A DNA stretch of 64,000 nucleotides from Phoebastria nigripes (GCA_035582835.1 JAYKAV010001000.1:2415270-2479269); one strand, 5' to 3'. Counted from the stretch's first letter, positions 1-12,715 are shown. Numbers and translations: made by a program. The notes: generated by a model from the sequence alone, not told the origin.

Positions 1-3000
1 ACCGTATTTGCAATCCTTTACTGCAGTTCTTTGTCGCACATCTTTCATAGCAAGTATGCTAAAAAACACTTCCCAGAATGAGATAGTATAAAATTAAATT
101 GAAATAAGCAGAGACATATAAGAAACAAGAAGAAATGTGATCAAAGGAGATCTGATGACTGACAAGACAGACTCACAGGCAGGTTGTTCAGATGGCAAGA
201 CCTGCAGGGAAAGCTCACAAACAAAACACAAGCGAGGACTGTCTCGTGCATGAGGAGGGGAGGAGATGGTTACAAAGTCTGAAAAAAAAGCTGGAAAAGG
301 TTTTTTGTCAGCTAGGAGAACAACTCTGAAAGTCTGTCTTTTCTGACTGAAACAATCAGAGGAGAGCATAACACAGCAACAAGAGCAACACACTTCTAAG
401 GGGAGCAGCTAGTATTTTTCTGTACCCATTCACACTTCCCCTTAAACGTTATTTAGTTCAGTATCCCGAATCATGCATTTCGATATAAATTATGAGTAGT
501 ATCTTTCCATAGAATTTCTCTACAAGAGACTTGAGTGCGTTCATAAAATAGCATTTCTTTTCTTATATTCTACTTTCCCATTCTTCATCTTCCCACAGCT
601 TTTCTCACTTTTCTTTGGCACAGAGGGGTTAAACACTGTGCTGTCAGTCCTACAATCCGTCAGCACAGAGCTGGGAATAAAACATTTCCAGAATGGAAGC
701 TGACAGCGTGCAGCACGCCTGTCTAACTACAGAGAGCAAGGGGATCACTGTCCCATCCACCTCTACTTCCTTATGCTGCATGTAGGTTTGCCTGAAGATA
801 ATTTAGCCAAGACCTGGAGACCACTGGCTGTGGCTTCCCACAAGGAAGAACAAAAAATTCCTCAATACTTTTGGAGCCAAAAGGTAAGAGTTTTGGAATA
901 TAGAGGATGCATGTTTTTATTTGTTTACTGGTAATCATCTCAGAAAACTGGTTTTTTAATTGTTACCTTGATTATGCAGTTTTGCAATCGAGGTGAACCT
1001 TCAAATCTGAAATTTTAAAGCTTGCTCTAAAGCATCATTTTCTCTCATAGACTGAGGCATAGTGGGTGCTGTCTGTATTAACTGAGCCTTAAAACAGTCA
1101 CTTACTGCAGCAAGTTTTCTGTGGTTTTCCACTTAGCTCAAAAGGCAGTACATTTGTTCACTATCCGCTATTTTCCATTTTACCAAGCTTCCTCTCCCCT
1201 CTTCCCCAAATCACACACTGCTGTAGTACATTTCAGATCTTACTGCAAACTTCTTTCATTTAAATTACTATGCCGATGATTTCTCAGCAGTTACGAATGC
1301 TTACTGGATTTCAGGATCAGCACATAACCAAAAGCTGCTACCACTAAAGCTGCCTCTCAAAGGCAAGCTGTAACATGCACTATTGCACTTACCATGCTAG
1401 TACAGAATACCTAACATACTGCACCCAATTTCCTATGCTAACAGGCCTGAGAATAACATATTCTGATCTTTCAGGCATATACGTATTAGAGAGAATTGGT
1501 CATAAATGCATTTTTAATTTTGGTTTTATGCTAGTCCTTTCTGCTTTACTAGTCTATTACATTGTTAGGAATGCAAATAATTTTTAAAATCAGAAAGAAG
1601 ATGAACAAGGATACTCTGTCAATGGAAATAAAATATTTATACAGCTAGAAGTTTTCCTGCATCTTTTCAAAAGTCTTTACAATTCGTTCATTTACAGAAA
1701 CCCAAAATATATATACTTCCTCAAACTGCTCCTAATGACAAAACTTCTGCTTCCAAAGGAGCAGGACTAGCTGGAATAGTGAATTCCAGACACATCATTT
1801 TTCCACAGAGCAGGAAACAAATATAACATAACATTTGCATAACGAATAGAAACCCTTCCTCCCTGTGAGGCTCAGTCTTCCACAAGTGGAAGGTTTCCCT
1901 CTGGCCAGTTTTGAAACACATGATAAGCGAGTGCTAGACATGTATAGATATAGGAAGTATTAAGTGTAATGTTTCAGTATCAGCATGCCAACCTAAACCA
2001 GCTTTATTCTTTAACAGATTATCAAACATAAGCACAAAGAACATAATGGAATAATCAAAGTTTTCAAGATTAGGCAATGGTCCTAAACGTGACTAAGAAA
2101 AGTATGTTTTTGTGCCATATTCAGAGTCATGTTGTTTGCTTTACCAACAAAAGAAACTTNACAACTCTGTATTCTTGTTTAATCATGCTGAGTCAGCACA
2201 CTAAAACACTCAACCTGGATGGTATTGCAACTGTTAACCAAGCTCAAATTAGTTTTCTTTCTGTTTCGGTCACCAATGCAAGAAAATAATTTGATATTCA
2301 TATCCCCTTATCACTTTGCAGAAATCAATTTTTAAGTTACAAGCATATACCTAAAAGCTGTCTGAGGCATAGAAATAATAAGAAACCCTATAATGTCACT
2401 GGTTAGAATCACTTTCCAAGAGAAACCAATACTTTAATGCTTAAACATATACCCACGGGAATGCCATTCAATTAATAAGTACTAATTTGCACAGACTACC
2501 AAGAACCTACAAAATCATGGTCTCATTTGGGAATGGAAAAAGAGAAACTCTTAATATGGTCTTTTTTGGTGTAGACTACCAAAAAAAAAAAGTTTCTTGG
2601 CTGAATTCTAATCCCCAAGTTCAACTTAGAAAATAGAAAAAAAAAAGTATGCTTTCCTAAATACAAAATGCTGGTATTTTTTAAAAACATTTATATTTGT
2701 CCTTTTCAATGAGCATCTTAAAAAAGGCAGCAGGAATATCAACCCAATCCTCTGCACTGCTGAGCATCACATGGCAAGTTACATTACTGCTTTGCCTCAG
2801 CTCTTCCACTCAGGACCACTCACTTTCCTTCCCGTTCTGCTCATGACAAATGCGACACAGAGAGAATACGCAACAACCAACAGCTCCAAGCTTTCCTTGC
2901 TTGGATGCTCCTCATCAGGCTGCATTTTAATTTCTGACTTGTGTTTTTTGGGGGGTAGTGGTGGTGACTATAGAGCTAATACAAATCAAGTGGGACTGAT

Positions 3001-3390
3001 CAATACGTTAACAGAAACACTAGGTAAATACGCAGCTTTGCCTTGTCGACATAAGTAGCATATCTATTCTTACGAATATAGTATTATCCCTGTGCACAAT
3101 ATGAATTAACTAAGTCAACATAATGCACTGCTGAAGACGCACAAGTTTCTTCAATGAAGGGAAGGTCAAAAAGCAGTCACTTGCCTAAGAATAGAATTTT
3201 ATAGTTCATTGAAAACAGAATCAGAAAATAACAACATTTTACAGCTCTGGTAAGTACACATTTGTCCTATTTTCATCATCCCATTATGAGGATGTGTGTC
3301 ANGGCACAGTTACAAATTCCAGACTCATAAACCAGGATTATGAAAACCATGATGACAGAGTGAATCACCACCGACAGGGAAGATCCTCAC
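1..3390 (-). other. ADCY7: ADCY7 intron 8 (partial, runs off the window)
   Basis: Noncoding DNA downstream (minus strand) of the exon 8 donor at 3,390/3,389. The following ADCY7 exon should encode the end of the C1a domain, starting with Arg-Val-His-Ile-Thr in vertebrate AC7. I looked for that reading on the minus strand and did not find it, so the intron is at least 3.39 kb. The stretch is AT-rich with short A runs (2,581-2,591; 2,637-2,646) and single ambiguous bases at 2,160 and 3,302. The short ORFs here show no recognisable protein. Confidence 0.7.
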
Positions 3391-3549
3391 CCAGGTACGC
3401 CTGCGGACTCCATGCGGTTCGCTAAGGACACGTCGTGTGACCAGACGTCATACTGCCACTTCCGGAGGCCGATCACACCGCACAGCACGTTCCCAGAATG
3501 AATACCAACCCTCATGTTGATATCCACTCCTGTGGCTTCTCTCACCTGC
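3391..3549 (-). CDS. ADCY7: ADCY7 coding exon 8, C1a catalytic domain, beta-hairpin region
   Basis: Encodes about residues 359-412 of adenylate cyclase 7, part of the first catalytic domain (C1a) on the cytoplasmic side of the plasma membrane. The minus-strand reading holds the class III cyclase core [17 protein letters not shown], followed by [19 protein letters not shown]. Serine in DVSLANRM and arginine in GLRKWQYD fit my memory of AC7 better than AC2 or AC4, which read DVTLANHM and GLQKW. The acceptor is AG at 3,551/3,550 and the donor GT at 3,390/3,389. The exon begins with the last base of a split Lys codon and ends after two bases of a Gly codon, so it joins exon 7 in frame. The Gly-Arg-Val-His continuation lies outside the window. 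Confidence 0.95.
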
Positions 3550-3799
3550 CTATGGAGGGAGGAGAGTATTAGAGCATAAGTTACACTTTTGATTTTCTCT
3601 CCTCCTCCTGAAGACCTGTTAAGGTTTAGTCTCATGATACACCCAGTGCAAAGACAAGAGACAAACTTATGACCTAATGCGTAACTATCCAACTACAGCT
3701 AATAAATACACTTTGAATGTTAACAAGAAAACTAAGAATGACTTTATTCAATATCTTCATAGCCTTGACACATTAAAAAGTCTTCTGTGCTATACTTAC
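3550..3799 (-). other. ADCY7: ADCY7 intron 7
   Basis: A 250-nt intron with a GTAAGT donor at 3,799/3,798 and an AG acceptor at 3,551/3,550. It interrupts a Lys codon after its second base. Nothing else is recognisable in it. Confidence 0.9.
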
Positions 3800-3927
3800 T
3801 TTATTGCTTCACACATGTCGAGTCCCATTTTAACACAGTTCCTGGCATGAACTGGTAAGGACACAGGTAGGCCTGAGACACAGTAGTAACAGTCTCCCAG
3901 GATTTTTATTCTCATGCATTCATTCTC
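3800..3927 (-). CDS. ADCY7: ADCY7 coding exon 7, C1a domain with second metal Asp
   Basis: Encodes about residues 317-358 plus two bases of Lys359. The motif [16 protein letters not shown] is the signature second metal-site segment of mammalian-type membrane adenylate cyclases. The Asp in LGDCYY is about residue 328, 44 residues after the first metal Asp in exon 6, the spacing I recall for AC5. It is followed by [17 protein letters not shown], the helix that packs against the active site. The acceptor reads TTTCACAG at 3,929/3,928 and the donor is GTAAGT at 3,799/3,798. The exon length of 128 nt (42 codons + 2) keeps frame with exon 8. No stop or frameshift is present. Confidence 0.96.
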
Positions 3928-6666
3928 CTGTGAAATTACGGTAAACATATTTAACGGGAAAAAATGAACTGCAAGTAGGCTATTGACACCAAAACTAGGA
4001 CTTGTCTGTATCATTTTGAGAAAGTCAGGCTTCATTCAATCCTTGTTGAAGCAAAGCTTACTTCTCTTTTCCCACATCCAAATGCCTGGATGTTGCTCAC
4101 TGGAGGGTAACAGAAATGACCACTTCAAGCATTTCTGAAATAAAATCATCTCACTAGTTTCTGACTTTATTCTTGGAACTGTGTGCAATTGAGAAACTAT
4201 AAATAAAAACAAAACTGTCACAGAATTTACCATCTAAAGGATGAAATCTACTTATCTATCTTGTAATCTTTGTCTTTATTAACACCTGAATTATAGGCAG
4301 TTTGTTAACCTTTTCCTCAATTTTTGCATGGCAGCCTCATAAGTAACATTGTGCAGTATCATAAAACCTGCACAGAATTTAGGGAGAAGTTAGGAATTAA
4401 GATGCCCAACCTGGTAGCTTTGCAGAAGCAAAATGGGTTTTTTTGTTTCAAATATGACTGAAGAGGAAGCCGGCACACACTACAGTTTGCTATCACCAAT
4501 TAAAAAAAAAAAAAAAAAAGGCAATATTATCTGGCAGCAGAAAACTTTTTCCTAACTGTGCAACAGAGGATACTGCTGCCCATGACTGGCTGGAGAAAGG
4601 AAAGGGGAAGAGCAAAGAGCTCCTCATACTGTCTTTTGTTAAAACATTACTGAAGAATTTTAAGTACAAAGGTTGCAAGCAAGCCAGGGCTAATTCTGTG
4701 AGGCTGTATAGTGTTTGACTGATGAGTAGAGATGGCTTAATTTGGGCCAGCTGACACCTTCATCTGCCCAACCCTCCCTGCTGTGGGAACAGCCCAGCAA
4801 TTCTTCAATCAACTCCAAAATCAGCCCAAAGCAGTGGCAATTTACCAAACTAAGCTGTTCTCCCTCATCAGTCAAAGCCTTAAGAGAACATCCATCATTC
4901 TCCACCATCTTAAGCCATCCAGTAGGTTCTGAGCATTGCAGCAAGTGACAAGCTTAGATAGCCCTGTGCTTCAGTTTCAGAGGTCAGCAGGGGAACCTAG
5001 CCCTAGGTTTGAGCTGTTAAGACTTCAGTATCCAGCTCAGCGTCCAGGTTAACCATCAACTCTTATTAGGTAAATTGGAGCCTACAACATTTTTACCTTA
5101 TGGAAAAGATGACTGAGAATACTCCTCGGCAGAACAAAAATAGCACGAAAAGCAGGAATCTTTTCTTACAGCTCAACCACAGAGTTGCAAAAGACCTTGA
5201 CTCACTAAATCCAGATATTTTTTAAACAGTGCAATTTGCAGACAGGAGTGAGAAATTAAAACATATCACTCAAAATCTGGAATCTTTTCTATTTTTGTAT
5301 CTGAGGGACCGTTGCAAAAAATGACCAAACGTCTTTAACCTCAGCTTCTACTTTGTCATAAAAAGGTCATGGCAACTAAGATGACATGACTTATTCTGCG
5401 TGTTCTTAATAGCTGCTTTGCAACAATACAGTTAGTATGACTCTCTTACTTGCCAGTACTTCAAGTTTTAACAGCAACTGAATTCATATAAACACAAAGA
5501 TTAGCAATGTCATTTAGTCAAAAAGGTTAACTAGGATTTTAGCCAGGTTTTAATCAGTGACATATTTAAGAATTTATTCAATGACATCCACAAAGCAATT
5601 TCACTCCTCTGCTATATTAATAATTTTAGAATTTTCCCACTTTTTCTGAAGAATTTTTAGAATTTCACAAAAAAAGATTTTCCAAGTCCATTAATTTTCT
5701 AATTTGGATTCAGTATATCCAAATATAGTCAATTATGAAATCAAACCAACATCTTTAAACCATGGGAAGTTTTGATAGGTAGTCATTAGTCTTGACTTAT
5801 GCTTTACCAATGCCAAATTTCTAGAACCAGAATTTGGGTTGGTATTTGTTTGTTGTTTTTTTTTTTAATGTCACATAGGATGCAACAAAAAGCAGCGTTT
5901 ATTTTTCTAAAGCCATATTTGCCTCATAATACTAACAGAAAAATCAATGGTTATGACAGAACACGTATCCAAGATTAGGGTCGGTTTTAGAGGATAACAG
6001 AAATCATCACACAGAGTCAGTCATGCAAACATGTATATGATACAGTCCCTGTAATCTGAGAACTCAAAAACTGAGTTTGTGATTACAGTTGCAAAGAAAT
6101 TAACCTCAAGCAGCAGTTGGAAGTGGTAAGAACTACTGCCAGCCTGAAGGGTCAGTAGTGAGGGTATGTCTTAATAGGGACCATTTTAATCTACTTCCCA
6201 TTCTTACACTTTTCTGTAAGTATCCATTACTAATTATTACTCCTGAGCTAAAGAACTCCTTGGTCTGATGCAGTGTGACTGAATTTATGAATTTAAATGT
6301 GTGCCTGAGCGTTCTCCATTTGTAGAGCCAACAAACTGAACACAGCAAAGCTCCTCAATAGAGCTTGTATACAGTACCTCTTACAGCCTATTACAATCAT
6401 TTATTGCCATCAGACAATTCCCTGAACAATACAGATAAACCTCCGGACTCAAGAATTGGAATTACAGTAACAACTTGCTAAATTTCCCATTTTTGTTTTA
6501 AATTTTGTTTTAATGTGATTTTGCTAGTTAGCTTTAAAGCCAAAGCGGTCTTCCCTTCCTGACTTCAGAAGCACTAACACCAACTGCCTTCTGTCTTGCG
6601 GGAAAGACGACTACTTTTTCCGATGGTGACCTTTATCCCTACTGCACAACAGACTGCAACACCTAC
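3928..6666 (-). other. ADCY7: ADCY7 intron 6
   Basis: A 2.74-kb intron between a GTAGGT donor at 6,666/6,665 and an AG acceptor at 3,929/3,928. It contains an A19 run (4,501-4,519) and a somewhat GC-richer block near 4,690-4,950 with short ORFs on both strands that I do not recognise. I see no RNA gene or transposon. Confidence 0.85.
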
Positions 6667-6778
6667 CTTCGCAATCTGATCGAACTTTCCAAAAAGTTCA
6701 TTCAGCATCACTACTAGTTCCTTAGGAGAGCAATCACTGGCAAGGCGAGTAAATCCTACAATGTCTGCATAAAGAATG
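6667..6778 (-). CDS. ADCY7: ADCY7 coding exon 6, C1a domain with first metal Asp
   Basis: Encodes about residues 279-316. The minus strand reads [20 protein letters not shown] then [17 protein letters not shown]. The Asp in YADIVGF (about residue 284) is the first Mg-ATP-coordinating aspartate of class III cyclases, and GFT forms the start of the first active-site helix. Combined with Asp328 of exon 7, the N-terminal half-site has both metal ligands, as expected for a functional C1. The acceptor reads CTTGTCTAG at 6,780/6,779 and the donor is GTAGGT. The exon opens with the last base of a Ser codon split across intron 5. Confidence 0.97.
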
Positions 6779-7092
6779 CTAGACAAGAACAAAAGGAAAA
6801 AACATAGTTGAATTATGAAGATATGTCTATTCCACAGTCAGCTTAAATATTAACATGCATTTAATAGAAAACATCTCTCTCTTTGGAAAACAACTCCAGA
6901 AAAAAGGGTTCAAGTATCTCAACTGATTTAGAAGACAGCACGTCAGTTCAAGACATGTTATCTTCCCACAACAGGAAAGAAGCTCACTTCAGCCTGAAAG
7001 TCTACCTCCAAATTTTAATTTCACTGGACCATATACACTGTTAAGAATCAGCAGCTTATATTAATACAATTACTTCTAGAGTTTCCACTTAC
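6779..7092 (-). other. ADCY7: ADCY7 intron 5
   Basis: A 314-nt intron (GTAAGTGG donor at 7,092/7,091; AG acceptor at 6,780/6,779). It splits a Ser codon after its second base. It is AT-rich and nothing else is recognisable. Confidence 0.9.
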
Positions 7093-7241
7093 CTAACATT
7101 TTGGTGCCTTTTTACATATAGACTGTGGAAGTTGTTGTCATGCATTTGCCTATTATCGTTAGTTTCCTTTAGTCGCTCTATGATTGCTAGCTTCATTTCC
7201 ATAGAGATATGAGCTGGCAGTATGGATAAAAGCAAATTTTC
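7093..7241 (-). CDS. ADCY7: ADCY7 coding exon 5, linker helix into C1a
   Basis: Encodes about residues 230-278 plus two bases of Ser279. The minus strand reads ENLLLSILPAHISMEMKLAI, then IIERLKE and NNFHSLYVKRHQNV. This is the conserved link from membrane domain M1 to catalytic domain C1a: the cyclase helix signature (LLLSILPAHI) followed by the basic YVKRHQNVS segment just before the first catalytic strand. The acceptor reads CTTTTAG at 7,243/7,242 and the donor AG|GTAAGTGG. The length of 149 nt and the phase match the neighbours. This exon was found by reading the sequence between exons 4 and 6, because it has no start codon of its own. Confidence 0.95.
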
Positions 7242-9533
7242 CTAAAAGGAGAGGGAAGAAAATTAATGATGCAAAATTCTTAACAAGGCAAGTTTGAAAC
7301 TGCAAGATTTTAGTGACTGCAAGAAGGAATTAAAAAAAAAAAAAAAGCCTTTATTCAAATAGTTTTTGAGTAATGTCAGGTTTTCCAGAAAAGACATTTA
7401 CATTTCTGTTCTCAAAATCACTTATTTTACAGTTAAGTAAGGGTGTTGCATATTTTTTTCTTTTGTTCCTTGTGATCTAGATGTGACATCTCTCTGTAAC
7501 CATGAAACACACAAAAATTCAGTATTCAGTACTACAGTTTCTAGATAAATGAAAACTTATTTTGTCCACCAATCTCAGTGTTATGTTAGCATTGTCTGAT
7601 AAAGCTTCTGGTAAAAGCTTATATTCTATAACGAACAATCTATGCAGTGAATTCTCAATGCTGGAAAAGCAGCAACAGATAACAAAAGTGTCGACAAACA
7701 TGCTGCTATAGTTTAAATGAACCAGGAACTGATGCCACTGAAACAGTCTTTTGAACTGAGTGAGAACACAGACTCTTCAAAAACCACTCACATTGTTTGA
7801 CTATTCAGTGCACCGTTTTACACTGGCTTTGACTTAAAAGCCCGTTCTTCAAAGAAGAGCCTGCTAAGTTGCTGGGCAGAAGAGGAAGACAAGAAGAGAG
7901 TACTTTTAATCCAGGAAGGGCTCTACCGCCCCAGAGGCAGAGTCACCACAAGAGGAAACGTTGCGTGGAGCAGCTACAAGCAGGAACTTTTCCAGATGAC
8001 ATCGCCAGCAAGGTCAACACATTGTGTAACCGAGTAAAATGCTGTCCCTTTTGACCAAGTCTTTGTCCCCTTTTCCTGAATACCCGATGCAGCAGTATAC
8101 AGATGGCAGTAAGCTGCCAGGGTTACTTAACCAGTGCCTGCCACCAAAAAGAAATGCCTTGGGATCAGAGTGGGAAGAGGGAGTCCTTGAGCATCGAGTA
8201 CTGGGCTACAGTAGGTATAGACAGCAGTTTACTTTGAGGCTGCCCCCAGAAACAGAAACACCTCCCTCCCCTCCTCTAGCATTTTAATACTAGGAGAGTC
8301 AACCTTGGGGAACAATTTAAACTGACAGTAGAGCCCCAGTGAATGTAACGGGGCCATTTGAGGCTGACACATTACACAGTTTTCAAGGAAGTGATGATGA
8401 ACCCTGAACTGCATTTCTCACATCATTTTCACAGAGAAAAAGTAGGTGGCAAAAAGAAAACGTAAAACTGTGCAACAAATTACAACACAGATGAAAAGAA
8501 AGTTGTCCATAGACTTAAGCACATCTACACTTCAAACAAGCAACCATAAAAAAAAAAAAAAAAAACAAAAAAACCAACACACCACACATGCAAGTTACCA
8601 CATCACCCAAAGAATGAGAGCACACTGCCTGTGTAAACTGATCAGATGCTTAGATGCTTCCCTGGCTGCTGCGTGGGGAAATTCTGCCAGGATTTTCATG
8701 CAGATTTGTCATCTCATCTCACAAGATTAGCATCAGAGGACAGATCGCACTAGCAGTGTGGCATTTTCTTCTTTTCAATTCGATCAAGTCAGTCACTTTT
8801 CAGCCCCTTCCTTTTATCTAATAACTGGTGGGCAGAGAACTCGGTACACATCAGCCTTCTAGAGCTGCTGTTCTTAACCCTACTTATACCAGGATAAAAG
8901 AGGAAAGGCGCCGTAGTTTCAGCTTTGATACTGAGGAAGGGTTGTAAAGAAGTAAGAAATTCATGTTCCTTGCTTATTCTTTAAATACCATTGGAGTTAA
9001 TGGAAATAAATGATGTCATACTCGAATACCGTAATCTATTACACGATTTTTTTCTCCCTTAAGCTCCCATTTTCTCCTTCTAGCAAAAGAAAAATAGTTT
9101 GTGAGACAAGAAAATACAAGAACAAATAATACTTTGGAATTCAAAAGAAAAAAAATGTGACCAATGGAAGCATGAAACTAACTGTTGAAATTACCTTACA
9201 AGTATTTTCAGGGCATTAAGGGCATGCTCTTTTAAGTTACCTTGGGCCAGACCCAGTAACATTTTATACTAGGAAAAAAGTAACTAAAATAACTGGCAAT
9301 TACATTCCCATTACAAATACCGTGATTCTCATATAGACAAGCCACAGAGAACAGCTTCCTCCCTTTAACTTCCTTCTTTTGTTACAAATGGCACAGCTTT
9401 TATTTTTGACACTAGATGGGTATCACAAAGATTGGACCAAGCCTTTCAACATGCATTAGTCACCAACCTTATAAAATTATACAGACTTTAGAAATGAAAA
9501 CAAGCAATTCATAACATGAATTAGTTCACTCAC
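7242..9533 (-). other. ADCY7: ADCY7 intron 4
   Basis: A 2.29-kb intron (GTGAGT donor at 9,533/9,532; AG acceptor at 7,243/7,242). It holds A-rich tracts near 7,331-7,346 and 8,549-8,580. Short plus-strand ORFs at 7,869-8,287 and 8,446-8,730 do not resemble a protein family I know, and I treat them as chance. Confidence 0.85.
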
Positions 9534-9683
9534 TTGTTGCCTCTTTTCAATCTTCAATTTCATTCGGACCTGAATGCACTTTAATGTGTATCTATACAAA
9601 TCCCACGAAGCAACCTGCATTTGGCGTTTGTGAAATGCACCCATCAAGTTACCACAAAGAAAAATGACAGCATTGGCAAGTAG
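9534..9683 (-). CDS. ADCY7: ADCY7 coding exon 4, sixth membrane helix and juxtamembrane helix
   Basis: Encodes about residues 180-229. The reading LLANAVIFLCGNLMGAF is the last hydrophobic segment of the first membrane domain. It is followed by the basic, helical HKRQMQ... and CIQVRMKLKIEKRQQ, which lead into the signalling helix before C1a. This HKRQMQ / IEKRQQ pattern is shared by the AC2/4/7 group. The acceptor reads CTTGTGCAG at 9,685/9,684; the donor follows CAA with GTGAGT. The exon is exactly 50 codons, phase 0 at both ends, with no stops. Confidence 0.96.
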
Positions 9684-10495
9684 CTGCACAAGAAGAAAAA
9701 TATTTACCTACTGCAGAACAGTCATTGATATTTCACCAATACCCATACTACTCCCTTAAAAACAATGAATCCCAGGCCACATACAATTTTTCTCTTACCC
9801 TGTCACACACCAAATCATAGCGTTTCAATTAGCCAGGATGTACCTGGGAAATCTAAGCTTTTACAGTCATGGGCATTCCTGTATGAACATACAGTAGTAT
9901 AACAAAACAGAAAATTCTGCTATATCATTTAACATTTATTTGCAGGCACCAGTGTTCGATTTAGGGAGAAACCAGTCTACAAACTCATGCATCAGCGTGC
10001 TATGTGAAGTCTGACACACACCTGCATCAAAAGAGCTGGGATGCTCCTTTGAACACACCCTATTAATAAGTGTTGGGAACCCTGAAAGCACCCAGTAGCA
10101 CTCCCAGGCCCTGCTGATTCCCCAGGGCAGGAAGGGCCCTTTTGATCCACCCTGTAGGCAGTGCCAGATGACGTTAGATAGGACCCATCTGAAACAGCAC
10201 AGATTGGGAAGAACAATTGTGACAAAGTTTGTCATATTTTGAGTAACTTAGTTAAAAAATTAAAATAATAATTCTGCTTCTTCCACTTAGGTCAGAAAAC
10301 CAAAATGCATTATAGATGAAAAGAACTGTGATTTTATGAAAAGCATGCAAAACACATTGGGCCCAAGCTCCAAATCCATGAATTTGGAACATCCATGTGG
10401 AAGTTTGGAACTTATCTAAACAGGATAGTTATGCCAATAGCAAATGATAATATGACTAGGATATTTAATTACTTAACCAAGTAGTATTTCCTTAC
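9684..10495 (-). other. ADCY7: ADCY7 intron 3
   Basis: An 812-nt intron with a GTAAGG donor at 10,495/10,494 and an AG acceptor at 9,685/9,684. A GC-richer part (10,020-10,200) keeps a minus-strand frame open for about 99 codons. It does not read like cyclase or any family I know. Confidence 0.85.
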
Positions 10496-10660
10496 CTGAA
10501 ATAGAATGGATTCCTTATTTTCCTGAGAAGTCATGCTTACCACAATGCTTAGAACAATAATATGGGAGAGAGCAGAAAGAATGCTAATTATGACAGCACC
10601 TCTCATCCCAAACGGTAGCATGGTATAAACTGTGAAGATTATGAATAGAAAGAATGGCAC
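10496..10660 (-). CDS. ADCY7: ADCY7 coding exon 3, membrane helices 4-5
   Basis: Encodes about residues 125-179: VPFFLFIIFTVYTMLPFGMR then GAVIISILSALSHIIVLSIV, two hydrophobic segments of the first membrane domain joined by the conserved TMLPFGMRGA turn. The VPFFLF... and LLPFSMRGA-like motifs are a clear AC7 match by memory of the family. The acceptor reads TTTCCAAAG at 10,662/10,661, preceded by an unusually long pure pyrimidine tract on the transcript strand (see 10,665-10,718). The donor is CAG|GTAAGG. The exon is 55 codons with phase 0 at both ends. Confidence 0.96.
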
Positions 10661-12715
10661 CTTTGGAAAGAAAGAGAGAAAGAAAGAAGAAAAAAAAGAA
10701 AAAAGAAAAAAAAAAAAATCACACATACACGTTATTAGGTCCCTGCCAAAAATCACTACAGAACAGGGAGGAAAGTAGCAGGATTCTTGCTCATTTTCAG
10801 GTTGAACAATTAAATATTGACATTTCAAAAGCACAATTTAAAACATAAGGACAGTGGTAGTCCTAAAAGCTTTGAGGGAATTAGCAGCTATAGATTCATA
10901 GATAAGACAGTTTAACATGACATATCACCTTTAAGTTTTTCAGTTGTCCTTGCCCTTCATCCTTAATTTATCCATTACCGCTGAAGATGCACTATGTACA
11001 TCATGTATCAGGAACAGTGCGTTGCAAGGATAGCAATACTGAATAGAATCAAATTTCTCACCTTCTCCAAGTTATTATTCTAATTTTAACATCACCTGAT
11101 CAAATGTGTGTGTTTACTCCATATTTGATAAAAACCAAAAATCCAACCAATACTTCCTGGTGCTGACACAAGAGAATAATCATTATTGCCACTAACTACA
11201 CATTTAGCTGCATGGATTTTAGAAAATGCACAATGGTCCACTGAACTGCTAGGGATCAGAAGGAAGGTCTATAAAACTTAAATCCATATTTATAGATTTA
11301 TTGTAGTGTTTAGCTCACATATATGGAAACTAACAACTCTGATCAGAGGAAAATATTGCAGTGTTCCTGGCTCAGCTCCATCTCATCATTGCAACTCAAC
11401 TTGTGCCATTCCAGACATGAGCTTCCTTCAAGGAAGTCTCAAGGCCCAGACTGCACTTAAATGTTTTGCCAAAATAGATAGCTTGGTTGGGACAAGAATA
11501 AACAAACAAGCAAGCAAATAAAAGTTTTCCTTCAACAAAAGTAATCTTTCCATGTTCATCTTTACTATTTTAGCTGGACTAAAAAGATCTTTTTCTGCCA
11601 TACGTACAACCCCTATCACACAACGTTCTGAACGCTGTGTAATAGTTTTATAAGCATGGACAAGCAAAGGTCATACCTGCATTTAAATAGTAGCTTTAAT
11701 TTGTGATAAATTCATAACTTGAGATAAAAGTCTGAAATGAACCTATTCACTTCTACTTTCTAATCTAGGGTCTGATATTTTAGGCTTTAAATCAACATTA
11801 ATGAATTATTAGCACATGACAACAACACAAGACATTGGCTTGCAGTACTGAAAGCAGCAAAACCAAATCTTGCTTCATTACATGTTTGTACTTATAGTTA
11901 AGAACAGTAAATTTTGTTTTTTCCTAAGGTAATATCTTCTTCCTTAAGTTAAAAAATACTGAACAGCAACTGTAAATACACAGTGCTGGATCCAGGCCAT
12001 AATACAAATCAGATTTTGGTTGTTTAACTGATAATTTATATCTATCTTTATTCGAAATAAAGAGGGGAAGGGGAAGAGTCAGTAAAACAAGATAAAAAGT
12101 CATTTTTATTTCATTAAAAACTCGTGTGTTTACATTATGAGAGCTTAGGAGGAGTTTCCTACAGATTATGATATTTTTGGCATCATGAAATCGCCCGTCT
12201 TCTGATCAGAGATACTAAGCAATGAACTTTAGCCACACCCAGCTATGCCAGGATGTGTCATTAATTCTTATTGTTCACTTCACCTCTCCCGATGATTTGA
12301 AAACATGCTACCTAGGGCACACCCAGCTCTAGGGTCCTTTATACATTTCTTGAACGCCACTTTGACCCATATAAATTAACAAAGCAAGTAGTATTAATGA
12401 AAAATTCTCTCAAAGATTAATTAAGATTTAGTAAAAATCTTAAATAAAAATACAATTCAATTACAACTTAAAGATGCAATTCCCGCATAGATTTATGTGA
12501 TTATCCAATTTTCTCAGCTGAACTGTATTTTCACTATAATAAAGAATACAAACTAAATCTGACTATAATAAACCAATAAAACCGATTTAGGAAAGTGAAC
12601 CTAAATCTCAAGAAAAAATTATTATGCAGTTATAACATGCAGAAAAAATAAAGCACACACATTCATATATGCTACCAGTTCTGTGTAAGTACCTGAATGA
12701 ACAAGAGATACATAC
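10661..12715 (-). other. ADCY7: ADCY7 intron 2
   Basis: A 2.06-kb AT-rich intron (GTATGT donor at 12,715/12,714; AG acceptor at 10,662/10,661). Apart from the homopurine tract at its 3' end I see no gene, RNA or transposon in it. Confidence 0.85.
10665..10718 (+). repeat. ADCY7: 54-nt homopurine run, i.e. polypyrimidine tract of the exon 3 acceptor
   Basis: The plus strand is uninterrupted A/G for 54 bases (GAAA-type units grading into A-rich). On the transcript strand it is an uninterrupted T/C tract ending four bases before the exon 3 acceptor AG. That is far longer than a usual 10-20 nt tract, so it is both a microsatellite and a splice signal. Confidence 0.85.

Noticed and set aside
9936..10235. 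99-codon minus-strand frame in ADCY7 intron 3 as an extra exon
   Set aside because: Exons 3 and 4 join directly (ESILFQ to LLANAV) as in vertebrate AC7; the frame is composition-driven and shows no cyclase similarity.
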